NCBI GenBank assembly: GCA_003509545.1
Contig: DOLC01000027.1
Span: forward strand, 1 to 29,588
Length of the DNA stretch: 29,588 bases
Origin: Peptococcaceae bacterium
GTDB lineage: Bacteria > Bacillota > DSM-521 > Neomoorellales > Neomoorellaceae
Reading direction: 5' to 3'
Shown: in pieces, positions 5,313 through 14,720 of the stretch
How positions within the stretch are numbered: the first letter of the stretch is position 1
How the letters are laid out: each line of letters starts with the position of its first letter
Translations under genes and position numbers: made by a program
The notes under the pieces: model-generated
The model's database searches: none
Seen by the model: the letters and a program-made list of their open reading frames with translations, nothing else
Told to the model about the DNA's origin: nothing

Positions 5313-7340
5313 ATGCCCAGGTTTAGCGACCCCAGTCACACCAGCCGTCCTTCCGGTGCGCCGCGGGTTACGGAACCCAAGCGCCGGGAGCGGAGCATGG
5401 ACACTGCGGTGCTTTCGGTGTTGGAACACACCCGGCAACTCCCGCAAGTAGTTACCGCCTTCGACCGCTTTGTAGCCCAACAGCCCCAGTGCAAATTCGG
5501 TTATGAGGGAATATGTTGCCGTTTTTGCATGATGGGGCCGTGCAGAATTAAGGGCGACAGCGGTCCCGGCAGCCGGGGCATCTGCGGCGCCTCGCCGTGG
5601 ACTATAGTCGCCCGCAGTGTCGGCTTGATGATCCTAACCGGCGCCGCGGCCCACTCCGAACACGGCAACCACATAGCCCATACCCTCCTGGAGATGGCCG
5701 AAGGCCGCCTGCCGGATTATCAAATAACGGACACGGAAAAGCTATACCAGGTCTGCCGGAGGGTAGGCTTGCCGACGGAAGGCAAGACGGAGATGGAACT
5801 GGCCAGGGAGCTGGCCCTTAAAGCCCTGGAAGATTTCGGCCGGCTAAAGGGAATGGGGGATAGTGTGTGGGTTACCACCACAGTAACCCCCGGCCGTGTG
5901 GAAAAATTCCGCACCCACAATGTCATGCCCCACGGTATTCATGTCACCATTTCCGACCTGGCCAGCCAGGCCCATGTAGGGAACGATGACGATCCGGTCA
6001 ACCTGGTGTTCAGCGCAGTGCGCGTCGGGCTGGCCGACTATGCCGGTATGCACATCGCCACCGATCTTTCGGATATCCTGTTCGGCACGCCGGAACCCGT
6101 AGTCAGCCAGGCCAACATGGGGGTGCTGGATCCGGATAAAGTAAATTTCGTCCTCCACGGCCATAATCCCTTGCTCAGCGAGATAATTGTACGGGCCGCC
6201 CGGGAGATGGAGGGCGAGGCGGTGGCGGCCGGTGCGCGGGGTATCAACCTGGTGGGTATCTGCTGCACAGGTAACGAGGTCCTCATGCGGCAGGGAATAC
6301 CCCTGGTAACCTCTTACGCTTCCCAGGAGCTGGCCGTCTGCACCGGTGCGGTGGATGCCATGTGCGTGGATGTCCAGTGCATCATGCCCGGCCTACAGCG
6401 GGTAGCCGAATGTTTTCATACGCGCCTCATAACCACCTCGGATATCGCCAAAATTCCCGGAGCCTACCACCTGGACTACCAGACCCACAGCGCTTTTTCC
6501 CAGGCCAAGGAAGTACTGGGCCTGGCCATTGAAGCCTTCCGGGAGCGGAAAGAGAGCGGCCGGGAAGTCTTTATCCCGCCCCTTAAGAATACCGTAGTGG
6601 CCGGTTGGAGCCTGGAAGCCCTCTTCAAGCTCTTTGGGGCTGTTAATCCCGAAAACCCGGTTCGGGTCTTAAACGACGCCATCCTGGGGGGCGAACTGGC
6701 CGGGGTGGTCCTCATGGCCGGGTGCAACAACCTTAAAGTGTATCAGGACGCCTCCCACATAACCATTATGAAGGAACTTCTCAAGAACAACGTCTTCGTA
6801 ATAGCTACCGGCTGTTCCGCCCAATCGGCGGCCAAATTGGGACTCATGGATCCGGCTATGGTTGACGAACTGTGCGGTGACGGGCTCAAGAGTTTCTTGG
6901 GCCGCCTGAGGGAAAAAGCCCAGGTAAGCGTAGGACTACCCCCGGTGTTCCACCTGGGTTCCTGCGTAGATAATACCCGGGCCTCGGATCTCCTCATGGC
7001 CATGGCCAACGACCTAGGGGTCGACACTCCCAAGGTGCCCTTCGCTGCTTCGGCCCCCGAAGCCATGAGCGGCAAGGCTACGAGCATCGGCACGTGGTGC
7101 GTGGCCCTCGGGCTACCCACCCACGTTGGTTGCATGCCACCTGTGGAGGGAAGCGATCTGATATATAGCATTCTGACCCAGATCGCCGGCGACGTTTACG
7201 GGGGTTATTTCATCTTTGAAATGGACCCCCAGGTGGCAGCGCGCAAGATCCTCAATGCCTTAGAATACCGCACCTGGAAACTGGGTGTACACCGCGAGGT
7301 AGCCGAGCGTTTCGGCACCCGGTTGTGCCAGGGTTATTAG
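5313..7340 (+). CDS. acsA: Carbon monoxide dehydrogenase, beta subunit of CODH/ACS
   Basis: 675 residues, Ni-Fe-S CODH that interconverts CO2 and CO. Cys60 and Cys68 fit the intersubunit D-cluster. Cys69, Cys72, Cys77 and Cys91 (CCRFCMMGPC, then GICG) fit the B-cluster. His284 (HGHNP) and later cysteines in GICCTGNE, DVQCIMPG, AGCNN, TGCSAQS and GSCVDN are the C-cluster region. Each position I checked is one residue higher than the M. thermoacetica numbering I recall, implying near-collinearity. It starts with ATG, with AAGGAGG 11 bases upstream. CO travels by tunnel to AcsB, encoded 16 bases downstream. Very secure. Confidence 0.98.
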   Translation: MPRFSDPSHTSRPSGAPRVTEPKRRERSMDTAVLSVLEHTRQLPQVVTAFDRFVAQQPQCKFGYEGICCRFCMMGPCRIKGDSGPGSRGICGASPWTIVARSVGLMILTGAAAHSEHGNHIAHTLLEMAEGRLPDYQITDTEKLYQVCRRVGLPTEGKTEMELARELALKALEDFGRLKGMGDSVWVTTTVTPGRVEKFRTHNVMPHGIHVTISDLASQAHVGNDDDPVNLVFSAVRVGLADYAGMHIATDLSDILFGTPEPVVSQANMGVLDPDKVNFVLHGHNPLLSEIIVRAAREMEGEAVAAGARGINLVGICCTGNEVLMRQGIPLVTSYASQELAVCTGAVDAMCVDVQCIMPGLQRVAECFHTRLITTSDIAKIPGAYHLDYQTHSAFSQAKEVLGLAIEAFRERKESGREVFIPPLKNTVVAGWSLEALFKLFGAVNPENPVRVLNDAILGGELAGVVLMAGCNNLKVYQDASHITIMKELLKNNVFVIATGCSAQSAAKLGLMDPAMVDELCGDGLKSFLGRLREKAQVSVGLPPVFHLGSCVDNTRASDLLMAMANDLGVDTPKVPFAASAPEAMSGKATSIGTWCVALGLPTHVGCMPPVEGSDLIYSILTQIAGDVYGGYFIFEMDPQVAARKILNALEYRTWKLGVHREVAERFGTRLCQGY

Positions 7341-7356
7341 AAGGGGGAAAGGAACC

Positions 7357-9549
7357 ATGGCCGTAGACTTCGACAAGATATACGAGGGCGCTTTACCGGA
7401 CGGCAAGATACCTACCAAGCTCTTCCGAGAAGTTTACCACGGAGCGATTACGGCCGTAAGTTACGCCGAAATCCTCCTGAACAAAGCTATACGGGATTAC
7501 GGTCCCGAACACCCGGTGGGTTATCCCGACACCGCCTATTATCTGCCCGTAATTCGGTGCTTCAGTGGTGAAAAGGTTACCAAGCTGGGAGACCTGCCCC
7601 CCATACTAAACCGCAAGAGGGCCCAAATAAAATCCGAACTTACCTTTGAAAACGCCAGGCTGGCGGGCGAGGCCACGTGGTACGCGGCCGAAATAATCGA
7701 AGCCCTCCGCTACCTCAAGTATAAACCCGAGGAACCCCTGGCTCCCGAGCCCTGGACCGGCTTCATCAGCGACCCTGTAGTGCGGCGTTACGGAGTCAAA
7801 ATGGTGGACTGGACCATCCCGGGGGAGGCCGTTATTTTAGGCCGGGCCAGAGACCCCAAGGCCCTGGCCAATATGGTCAAGGAACTAATGGGCATGGGCT
7901 TCATGCTCTTCATATGCGACGAAGCCGTTGAACAGCTCCTGGAACAAAATGTCAAACTGGGCATCGACTACATTGCCTTCCCCCTGGGCAACTTTACCCA
8001 GATAGTCCATGCGGCCAACTATGCGTTGCGGGCCGGCATGATGTTCGGCGGAGTTACGCCGGGCGACCGCGACGCCCAGCGCGATTACCAGCGCCGCCGC
8101 ATCCGGGCCTTTGTCCTTTACCTGGGCGAGCGGGACATGGTCAAAACGGCGGCCGCCTTTGGAGCCATCTTCACCGGCTTCCCCGTTATCACCGACCAGC
8201 CCCTGGCCGAGGATGAGCAAATTCCCGATTGGTTCTTCAGTGTAGAGGACTATAGTAAAATGGTGCAGATCGCCATGGAGGTCAGGGGAATCAAGCTCAC
8301 CAAGATTAAACTCGATCTGCCCATTAACTTCGGCCCGGCCTTTGAAGGGGAGAGCATCCGCAAGCACGATATGTATGTGGAAATGGGCGGAAACCGCAGC
8401 CCGGCCTTTGAGCTGGCCAGGAGTGTAGGGGAGGCCGAAATTACCGACGGCCGTATCGAGGTCATCGGCCCCGATCTATCCGATATCCCCGAGGGCAGCA
8501 CCCTTCCCTTCGGCCTCCTGGTGGACATCTACGGCCGCAAAATGCAGGAAGACTTCGAAGGCGTACTGGAGAGGCGCATCCACGATTTTATCAATTACGG
8601 CGAGGGGTTGTGGCACACCGGCCAGCGGAACATCAACTGGCTGCGCATAAGCAAGGAAGCAGTAGCTAAAGGCTTCAGATTCAAGCATATGGGTGAACTC
8701 CTCATTGCCAAAATGAAGGAGGAGTTCCCGGCCATCGTAGACCGTGTGCAGGTCACCATAATCACCGAAGAGGACCTGGTCCGTCGGGAAATGGAGAAGG
8801 CCAAAGAAAAATACCGGAAGCGCGACGATCGCATGCGGGGATTGACCGACGAGGCCGTGGACACCTTCTACTCCTGCGTCCTCTGCCAGTCCTTTGCCCC
8901 GAATCACGTATGTATAGTAACCCCCGAGCGGGTGGGCTTGTGCGGGGCGGTGACCTGGCTGGATGCCAAAGCGTCATATGAGATAAACAGCGCCGGGCCC
9001 AACCAGCCCATCCCCAAGGAAGGAGAAATAGATCCCGTAAAAGGCATATGGAAGAGTGTCAACGACTACCTCTACAGCGCCTCTAACCATAACCTGGAGC
9101 AGGTATGTCTTTACACCCTCATGGAGAACCCCATGACCTCCTGTGGGTGCTTTGAGGCCATCATGGCGGTGGTACCCGAACTCAACGGTATCATGATCAC
9201 CACCCGCGACCATACGGGCATGACCCCTTCGGGCATGACCTTCTCCACCCTGGCGGGTATGATAGGCGGCGGGGTCCAGACGCCCGGATTCATGGGTATC
9301 GGCCGGAGCTACATTGTGAGCAAGAAGTTCATAAAGGCCGACGGCGGTATTGCCCGTATCGTCTGGATGCCCAAATCTCTAAAGGAATACTTGTGGGAAG
9401 ACTTCGTCCGGCGCAGCGTCGAGGAAGGGCTGGGAGAGAACTTCATCGACAAGATCGCCGACGAAACTGTGGGCACCACGGTGGAAGAAATAATGCCCTT
9501 CCTGGAGGAGAAGGGTCACCCAGCCCTTACCATGGACCCCCTCCTGTAG
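7357..9549 (+). CDS. acsB: Acetyl-CoA synthase, alpha subunit of CODH/ACS
   Basis: 730 residues. It condenses CO, the methyl group of the corrinoid protein and CoA at the nickel-containing A-cluster. The [4Fe-4S] ligands are Cys507, Cys510, Cys519 and Cys529 (C-x2-C-x8-C-x9-C, from CVLC to GLCG). The distal nickel Cys-Gly-Cys is at 596-598 in MTSCGCFE. The N-terminal third is the CODH-contacting domain present in bacterial but not archaeal ACS. The start ATG at 7357 has AAAGGA upstream. It is followed by a GC hairpin before acsC. Confidence 0.98.
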   Translation: MAVDFDKIYEGALPDGKIPTKLFREVYHGAITAVSYAEILLNKAIRDYGPEHPVGYPDTAYYLPVIRCFSGEKVTKLGDLPPILNRKRAQIKSELTFENARLAGEATWYAAEIIEALRYLKYKPEEPLAPEPWTGFISDPVVRRYGVKMVDWTIPGEAVILGRARDPKALANMVKELMGMGFMLFICDEAVEQLLEQNVKLGIDYIAFPLGNFTQIVHAANYALRAGMMFGGVTPGDRDAQRDYQRRRIRAFVLYLGERDMVKTAAAFGAIFTGFPVITDQPLAEDEQIPDWFFSVEDYSKMVQIAMEVRGIKLTKIKLDLPINFGPAFEGESIRKHDMYVEMGGNRSPAFELARSVGEAEITDGRIEVIGPDLSDIPEGSTLPFGLLVDIYGRKMQEDFEGVLERRIHDFINYGEGLWHTGQRNINWLRISKEAVAKGFRFKHMGELLIAKMKEEFPAIVDRVQVTIITEEDLVRREMEKAKEKYRKRDDRMRGLTDEAVDTFYSCVLCQSFAPNHVCIVTPERVGLCGAVTWLDAKASYEINSAGPNQPIPKEGEIDPVKGIWKSVNDYLYSASNHNLEQVCLYTLMENPMTSCGCFEAIMAVVPELNGIMITTRDHTGMTPSGMTFSTLAGMIGGGVQTPGFMGIGRSYIVSKKFIKADGGIARIVWMPKSLKEYLWEDFVRRSVEEGLGENFIDKIADETVGTTVEEIMPFLEEKGHPALTMDPLL

Positions 9550-9572
9550 TGTTAGTCCCTGAAAGGATGGCC

Positions 9573-9605
9573 GGGGGCGGTATTCGCCCCCGCTGAGGCT
9601 ATAAT
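9573..9605 (+). promoter_or_regulatory. GC hairpin and TATAAT box between acsB and acsC
   Basis: GGGGGCG (9573-9579) pairs with CGCCCCC (9585-9591) around a five-base loop. There is no T tract. A perfect TATAAT follows at 9600-9605, 37 bases before the acsC ATG, with no recognisable -35. This could be an mRNA processing or stability boundary setting AcsB:AcsC ratios, with or without an internal promoter. Confidence 0.4.
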
Positions 9606-9641
9606 ACCACTTCTCGGCAGTTAGAAAGGGGTTATCAAGCC

Positions 9642-10979
9642 ATGGGTCTTACTGGACTGGAAATTTACAAGCAGTTGCCCAAAAAAAACTGCGGCGAATG
9701 CGGCACACCTACGTGCCTGGCCTTTGCCATGAACCTGGCGGCCGGCAAAGCCACACTGGACGCATGTCCTTACGTTACCCCCGCCGCCCGGGAGGCCCTG
9801 GAATCGGCTTCTGCCCCGCCTATTGCCAAAGTAATCCTGGGCACCGGGGATAGGGCGGTAGAAATGGGGGATGAAACCGAACTGTTCCGCCATGACAAGC
9901 GCTTCTATCATGAGCCTGTGGTGGCCGTCGAAGTCGCCGACGCCCTGCCGGAAGAAGAGATCCTGAACAAAGTCAGGAGCATAAACGACCTGGTCTTCGA
10001 GCGCGTAGGCCAGCGCTACCAGGTGGAGGCCGTTGCTGTACGCCACCTGGCCTCGGAGCCCGAGGCCTTTGCCAAGGCCGTAAGCCTGGTGGCAGACAAC
10101 AGCCCCTTAAACCTAGTCCTGGTGGCGGAGGACCCGGCGGTCATGAAGGCGGCCTTGCCGGCCGTGGCCAACCGCAAACCCCTTATCTATGCCGCCAACG
10201 CCGCCAATTACGAGGCCATGACCGGCCTCGCCAAAGAACACGAATGCCCCCTGGCCGTCAAGGGCGGCAGCCTGCAGGAACTGGCGGACGTAGTAGATAA
10301 GATTACCGCCCTGGGATACAAACAACTGGTGCTGGATCCAGGGGCCCGCGACATTTCCCGCGCCATTGCCGACTTCACCCAGATCCGGCGGCAGGCCATC
10401 AAGAAGCGCTACCGCACCTTCGGCTATCCCCTTATGGCCTTCACTACGGCCCAAGACCCCCTCATGGAGGTCCTGGAGGCCGTAGATTACATTGCCAAGT
10501 ATGCCAGCCTGGTGGTCCTCAGGACGGCCGCCAAGGCCCACTTCCTGCCGCTGCTCTCCTGGCGGCAGAACCTGTACACCGATCCCCAGGTACCCATCCG
10601 GGTAGAGGAAAAGATATGCGAGGTCGGCGAGGTCAACGAGAACTCTCCCGTCTACATCACCACTAACTTCTCCCTCACGTACTATTCCGTGGAGGGCGAA
10701 GTGGAGGCCAGCCGGATACCCAGCTTCATCATCCCGGTGGACACCAACGGGCTTTCCGTTTTGACGGCGTACGCCGACGGCAAGTTCGAAGCCGAAAAGA
10801 TAGCAGCGGTCATGAAGAAGCTGGGTATCGAAACACGGGTACGGCACCGCCGGGTGGTTATACCCGGCACGGTGGCGGTACTGAAGGGTAAACTCGAGGA
10901 GCTTACCGGCTGGACGGTGCTCGTGGGGCCGCGGGAGGCTTCGGGTATTCCTTCCTTTGCCCGCAGCCAGTTTGCCTAA
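9642..10979 (+). CDS. acsC: Corrinoid iron-sulfur protein large subunit
   Basis: 445 residues, the gamma/large subunit of CoFeSP. The N-terminal [4Fe-4S] domain has Cys17, Cys20, Cys25 and Cys42 (NCGECGTPTC, then DACP). A TIM-barrel domain and a C-terminal corrinoid-binding domain follow (GIPSFARSQFA at the end). It carries the methyl group as methyl-cobamide from AcsE to AcsB. The cluster supplies electrons for reductive activation of Co(II). Its partner AcsD is encoded three genes downstream, as in Moorella. Confidence 0.97.
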   Translation: MGLTGLEIYKQLPKKNCGECGTPTCLAFAMNLAAGKATLDACPYVTPAAREALESASAPPIAKVILGTGDRAVEMGDETELFRHDKRFYHEPVVAVEVADALPEEEILNKVRSINDLVFERVGQRYQVEAVAVRHLASEPEAFAKAVSLVADNSPLNLVLVAEDPAVMKAALPAVANRKPLIYAANAANYEAMTGLAKEHECPLAVKGGSLQELADVVDKITALGYKQLVLDPGARDISRAIADFTQIRRQAIKKRYRTFGYPLMAFTTAQDPLMEVLEAVDYIAKYASLVVLRTAAKAHFLPLLSWRQNLYTDPQVPIRVEEKICEVGEVNENSPVYITTNFSLTYYSVEGEVEASRIPSFIIPVDTNGLSVLTAYADGKFEAEKIAAVMKKLGIETRVRHRRVVIPGTVAVLKGKLEELTGWTVLVGPREASGIPSFARSQFA

Positions 10980-11013
10980 AACGGCCGTTCCTTTTAAGGA
11001 GGACTAGATTAAC

Positions 11014-12948
11014 TTGCAGCAATATACGGTCACCTTTCTGCCGGATAATATACGGATTACGGTTCCCGCCGGAACCAGCCTTTTAGAGGCGGCCGCGTGG
11101 GCGGGAGTTGGCGTAAAGAGCACCTGCGGGGGCCAGGGTACCTGTAAACGCTGTATAGTCCGGGTAAAGGACGGGCACGTAACCGCGGAAGGGAATTCCC
11201 TCCCGGCAACTATGCGGGCAAAAGGCTACGCCCTGGCCTGCCGGACTCAAGTGGCGGGCCAGGTAACCGTTGAGATACCCCCTGAGGCCCGACTGGTCGA
11301 GCACCGTGTTCTCCTACGGGACGAAGGACCGGCTGCCGAAGGGAAGGAGAAGGAGGATCTTTTAGGCGGGCGCCCCATCCGGCCCTTGTGCGAAGCCGTA
11401 AGACTGCGCCTGGACCCGCCTACCCTCACCGAAAACGCCAGCGACTGGCATCGGCTCCGGGGCGCTCTGCGCCGGCAAAGGCCGGACGAGGATTTTGCCA
11501 TCGGCCTTTCCGCCCTCCAGGAGCTGGCCGAAGGCCTCCGGCGGGCGGACTGGCAGGTTAAGGTAGTCCTGACGTCTTTCAACACGACCGGCCAAGTGAT
11601 CAGGGTGGCCCCGGCCGACGCTCCGGGAGTCTACGGCCTGGCCGTGGATCTCGGTACTACCACCGTGGCCGCCGCCCTGGTAGACCTCGAAAGGGGAGAG
11701 GTACTGGGGCAGGGGGGAACTTACAACCGGCAGGCCCGCTTCGGCGACGATATCATTTCCCGCATTATCCATGCGGATACCAAGGAGGAGGGCCTGCATG
11801 AACTGCGGAAGGCGGCCCTGGCCAGTATAAACGAAGTGGCGGCCGACCTTCTGGCCAAGTGCCGTGTGGCGCCGGAAGAGGTGGTGGCAGCGGTCGTGGC
11901 CGGCAACACCACCATGAGCCACCTCTTTCTGGGTCTCACCCCTAAGTACATCCGGCTGCAGCCCTACATTCCCACTACGGCGGAATATCCCTTGCTGCGG
12001 GCTTCGGAAGTGGGGCTGAACATCCACCCGGCGGCCCCGGTCCTGGTGTTCCCCTCCGTGGCCAGTTACGTGGGGGGCGACATCGTCTCCGGAACCCTGT
12101 TTACGCGCCTGGGCCACAGCGACGAACTGGTGCTTTTCGTAGACATCGGCACCAACGGCGAAATGGTCCTGGGTAATAGAGAATGGCTGATGGCCTGCGC
12201 CTGTTCCGCCGGCCCTGCCTTTGAGGGCGCTGGCATCACCTGCGGCATGCGGGCCATGGAGGGAGCCATCGAAAGGGTGGAGATCGACCCGGCTACCTCA
12301 GAAGTACGGGTAAAGGTTATCGGCAACACCAGGCCGGTAGGCATCTGCGGTTCGGGTTTGATCGATGCCCTGGCCAAGCTGCGCCGGGCAGGAATCCTCG
12401 ACCGCATGGGGAATTTCATGCCTGAGAAGGGCGGCCGGAGGCTGCGCCGGGGAGAAGAAGGATATGAATTCGTCCTCGCCTGGAAGGAGGAAACCGGAAC
12501 CGGGAAGGACATTGTGCTCACGGAGGGGGACGTCAAGAATCTCCTCCGTTCCAAGGGGGCTGTCTTCGCCGGCATCCGGAGCCTTTTAAAGACCCTGGAC
12601 CTGCCCCAGGAGGCCATAGACAAGATCGTTATCGCCGGGGGGTTCGGAAATTACCTCAACATCGACAATGCGGTGGAGATCGGCCTGCTGCCCGACCTGC
12701 CGCGGGAGAAATACCGCTTTGCCGGCAACACCTCCCTTAAAGGGGCCGTCCAGGTGCTCCTTTGTCGTGATGCGTGGGAAGAGGCCTTGGAGATCGGCCG
12801 CAAAATGACCTATCTGGAGCTCTCGGTCGGCAACCTCTTCATGGAAGAATTCGTGTCGGCCCTTTTCCTGCCCCACACCGACCTGGAGCTGTTCCCATCT
12901 CTGATAGGGGAAAGGAAAGGGGGGAGCAATTCTTGGCCCGGAGTATAG
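11014..12948 (+). CDS. acsV: Reductive activator of corrinoid protein (RACo, ASKHA family)
   Basis: 644 residues. The plant-type [2Fe-2S] domain has Cys38, Cys44, Cys47 and Cys76 (STCGGQGTCKRC, then ACRT). A linker follows, then a DUF4445-type ASKHA ATPase domain (AVDLGTTTVAAALVDL, AGNTTMSHLFLG, DIGTNGEMVLG, AGGFGNYL). It uses ATP to drive electron transfer to inactive Co(II) CoFeSP and restore Co(I). It is the orf7 equivalent of the Moorella acs cluster. The start is TTG at 11014, with AAGGAGG 11 bases upstream and no better start nearby. Its last 16 bases overlap the next gene. Confidence 0.93.
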   Translation: MQQYTVTFLPDNIRITVPAGTSLLEAAAWAGVGVKSTCGGQGTCKRCIVRVKDGHVTAEGNSLPATMRAKGYALACRTQVAGQVTVEIPPEARLVEHRVLLRDEGPAAEGKEKEDLLGGRPIRPLCEAVRLRLDPPTLTENASDWHRLRGALRRQRPDEDFAIGLSALQELAEGLRRADWQVKVVLTSFNTTGQVIRVAPADAPGVYGLAVDLGTTTVAAALVDLERGEVLGQGGTYNRQARFGDDIISRIIHADTKEEGLHELRKAALASINEVAADLLAKCRVAPEEVVAAVVAGNTTMSHLFLGLTPKYIRLQPYIPTTAEYPLLRASEVGLNIHPAAPVLVFPSVASYVGGDIVSGTLFTRLGHSDELVLFVDIGTNGEMVLGNREWLMACACSAGPAFEGAGITCGMRAMEGAIERVEIDPATSEVRVKVIGNTRPVGICGSGLIDALAKLRRAGILDRMGNFMPEKGGRRLRRGEEGYEFVLAWKEETGTGKDIVLTEGDVKNLLRSKGAVFAGIRSLLKTLDLPQEAIDKIVIAGGFGNYLNIDNAVEIGLLPDLPREKYRFAGNTSLKGAVQVLLCRDAWEEALEIGRKMTYLELSVGNLFMEEFVSALFLPHTDLELFPSLIGERKGGSNSWPGV

Positions 12949-13682
12949 CCGTAGCCGGCAAAGGAGGTACCGGTAAGACCACCTTTGCCGCTCTTGCCAT
13001 CCGTTACCTCGTGGAACACAACAAGGGAACTATTTTGGCCGTCGATGCCGACCCCAATGCCAATCTGAATGAAGCCTTGGGCCTGAAGGTAAACACCTAC
13101 ATTGCCGATATCCTTGAGGAAACAAAAAATCCCAAGGCCGTTCCGCCGGGCATGAGTAAGGACATGTTCGTGGCATACAAGCTGGCCCAGGCCCTGGTGG
13201 AAGCGGAAAAACTGGACCTCTTGGTGATGGGCCGGCCTGAGGGGCCGGGATGTTACTGCTATCCCAATGACCTACTGCGCAAACACCTGGAGACCCTGGC
13301 CCACAACTACGGATACATGGTCATCGACAGCGAGGCCGGCCTGGAGCATATCAGCCGGCGTATCATCCAGAATGTCGACGATCTTTTCATCATGAGCGAC
13401 GCCTCCGTCCGCGGCCTCCGTTCTGCATCCCGCATACGTGAACTGGTGGAAGAGATGGCCTTGCCCATCAAGAGGCTTTTTCTAGTGGTAACCAAGACGG
13501 TCGATGGTTTGGGCTCCTTACAGAGAGAGGTAGAGCGTACGAGATTGCCCCTGGCGGGAACCCTGCCCTACGATCCATTGGTGGTGGAATATGACGCTAC
13601 GGGCACCCCCCTTTTTCAACTCCCTCCCGGCGCGGTGGCTGTGCGGAAGGCGTGGGAAATCCTCGATAAGGTGGGCCTGTAA
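12933..13682 (+). CDS. acsF: CooC-like nickel maturation ATPase (AcsF)
   Basis: 249 residues from TTG at 12933. The start is chosen because GGGGGAG lies seven bases upstream and the product then begins LARSIAVAGKGGTGKTTF, the canonical family start. The deviant Walker A GKGGTGKTT and DADPNANLNEALG follow. A CYCY motif (Cys107, Cys109) sits where CooC has its metal-binding Cys-x-Cys. A longer open frame 5' overlaps acsV and is not used. Homologues between orf7 and acsD are called AcsF and are linked to ACS maturation; the exact client is less certain than the family. Confidence 0.9.
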   Translation: MARSIAVAGKGGTGKTTFAALAIRYLVEHNKGTILAVDADPNANLNEALGLKVNTYIADILEETKNPKAVPPGMSKDMFVAYKLAQALVEAEKLDLLVMGRPEGPGCYCYPNDLLRKHLETLAHNYGYMVIDSEAGLEHISRRIIQNVDDLFIMSDASVRGLRSASRIRELVEEMALPIKRLFLVVTKTVDGLGSLQREVERTRLPLAGTLPYDPLVVEYDATGTPLFQLPPGAVAVRKAWEILDKVGL

Positions 13683-13735
13683 TCCTGGCCGTAGGGAATC
13701 TGACCGTGGTGAATCCAGGAAAGGAGTGACCTTTT

Positions 13736-14707
13736 ATGCCCGTTCAAATCCTCAAGGAGAAAAGCAGGGCCGCCGTTCAGACGGTGACCCTGGGAGCAAC
13801 CCCCGAACAGGGAGGTACGCGGAGCCACACCGTGACCATCGGCGGAGATGCTGCCTTGCCCTTCCATCATTTTGAAGGGGAAATTCCCCACCGTCCGGTG
13901 GTAGCCATGGAAGTACAGGATATCGAACCGGAGTGGCCCGAACCTCTCAAGAAGTGCTTTGCGGGGGTAATGAAGGAACCGGGCCGGTGGGCCGAAAAAT
14001 GCGTGCGGGAGTACGGGGCGGACCTCATTTACGTAAAACTAGACGGTGCCGATCCGGAGGGGGCCAACCGCACCGTAGAACAGTGCGTCGCCACCGTAAA
14101 GGAAGTCCTTCAAGCTGTGGGAGTGCCCCTCATAGTGGTGGGTTGCGGTGATAACGAAAAGGATAAAGAACTGCTGGAGGCGGTAGCGGAGGCAGCGGCC
14201 GGCGAGAATCTCCTACTTGGGAACGCCGAACAGAACAACTACCAGTCCCTGACGGCCGCCTGCATGGTACACAAACACAACATCATAGCCCGCTCCCCCC
14301 TGGACATCAACATCTGCAAACAGCTCAATATTTTGATCAGCGAGATGAACCTCCCCTTAAACCGCATCGTCATCGACCCCTCCATAGGGAGCCTGGGTTA
14401 TGGTATCGAGTACGCCTATTCCATCATGGAACGTACCCGGCTGGGCGCCCTGCAAGGGGATAAAATGCTCTCCATGCCCGTCCTCTGCACGGTTGGCTAC
14501 GAGGCATGGCGGGCCAAGGAGGCCTATGCACCGGTTACCAACTTTCCCGGCTGGGGAGACGTAGAGGAACGGGGCATCCTCTGGGAGGCGGTGACGGCTG
14601 CGGCCATGCTGCAGGCCGGGGCCCATGTGCTTCTCATGCGCCATCCCAAAGCGGTGGCCCTCGTAAAGGAAAACATCGACCGCCTTATGGTCAATAATGC
14701 CTACTAG
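13736..14707 (+). CDS. acsD: Corrinoid iron-sulfur protein small subunit
   Basis: 323 residues, a TIM-barrel subunit of CoFeSP (CdhD-like). It pairs with AcsC to hold the cobamide between the two subunits. Recognisable segments are the LPFHHFEGEIPHRP strand region, SPLDINICKQLNILI, IDPSIGSLGYGIEY and LLMRHPKAVALVKE. The start ATG has AAAGGAG about nine bases upstream. Its C-terminal codons are followed after 13 bases by acsE. No metal ligands of its own are expected. Confidence 0.97.
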   Translation: MPVQILKEKSRAAVQTVTLGATPEQGGTRSHTVTIGGDAALPFHHFEGEIPHRPVVAMEVQDIEPEWPEPLKKCFAGVMKEPGRWAEKCVREYGADLIYVKLDGADPEGANRTVEQCVATVKEVLQAVGVPLIVVGCGDNEKDKELLEAVAEAAAGENLLLGNAEQNNYQSLTAACMVHKHNIIARSPLDINICKQLNILISEMNLPLNRIVIDPSIGSLGYGIEYAYSIMERTRLGALQGDKMLSMPVLCTVGYEAWRAKEAYAPVTNFPGWGDVEERGILWEAVTAAAMLQAGAHVLLMRHPKAVALVKENIDRLMVNNAY

Positions 14708-14720
14708 AGGGGGGTAAGGT

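Noticed and set aside
10113..10847. 244-codon minus-strand frame in acsC
   Set aside because: Shadow of acsC with no Shine-Dalgarno or recognisable motif.
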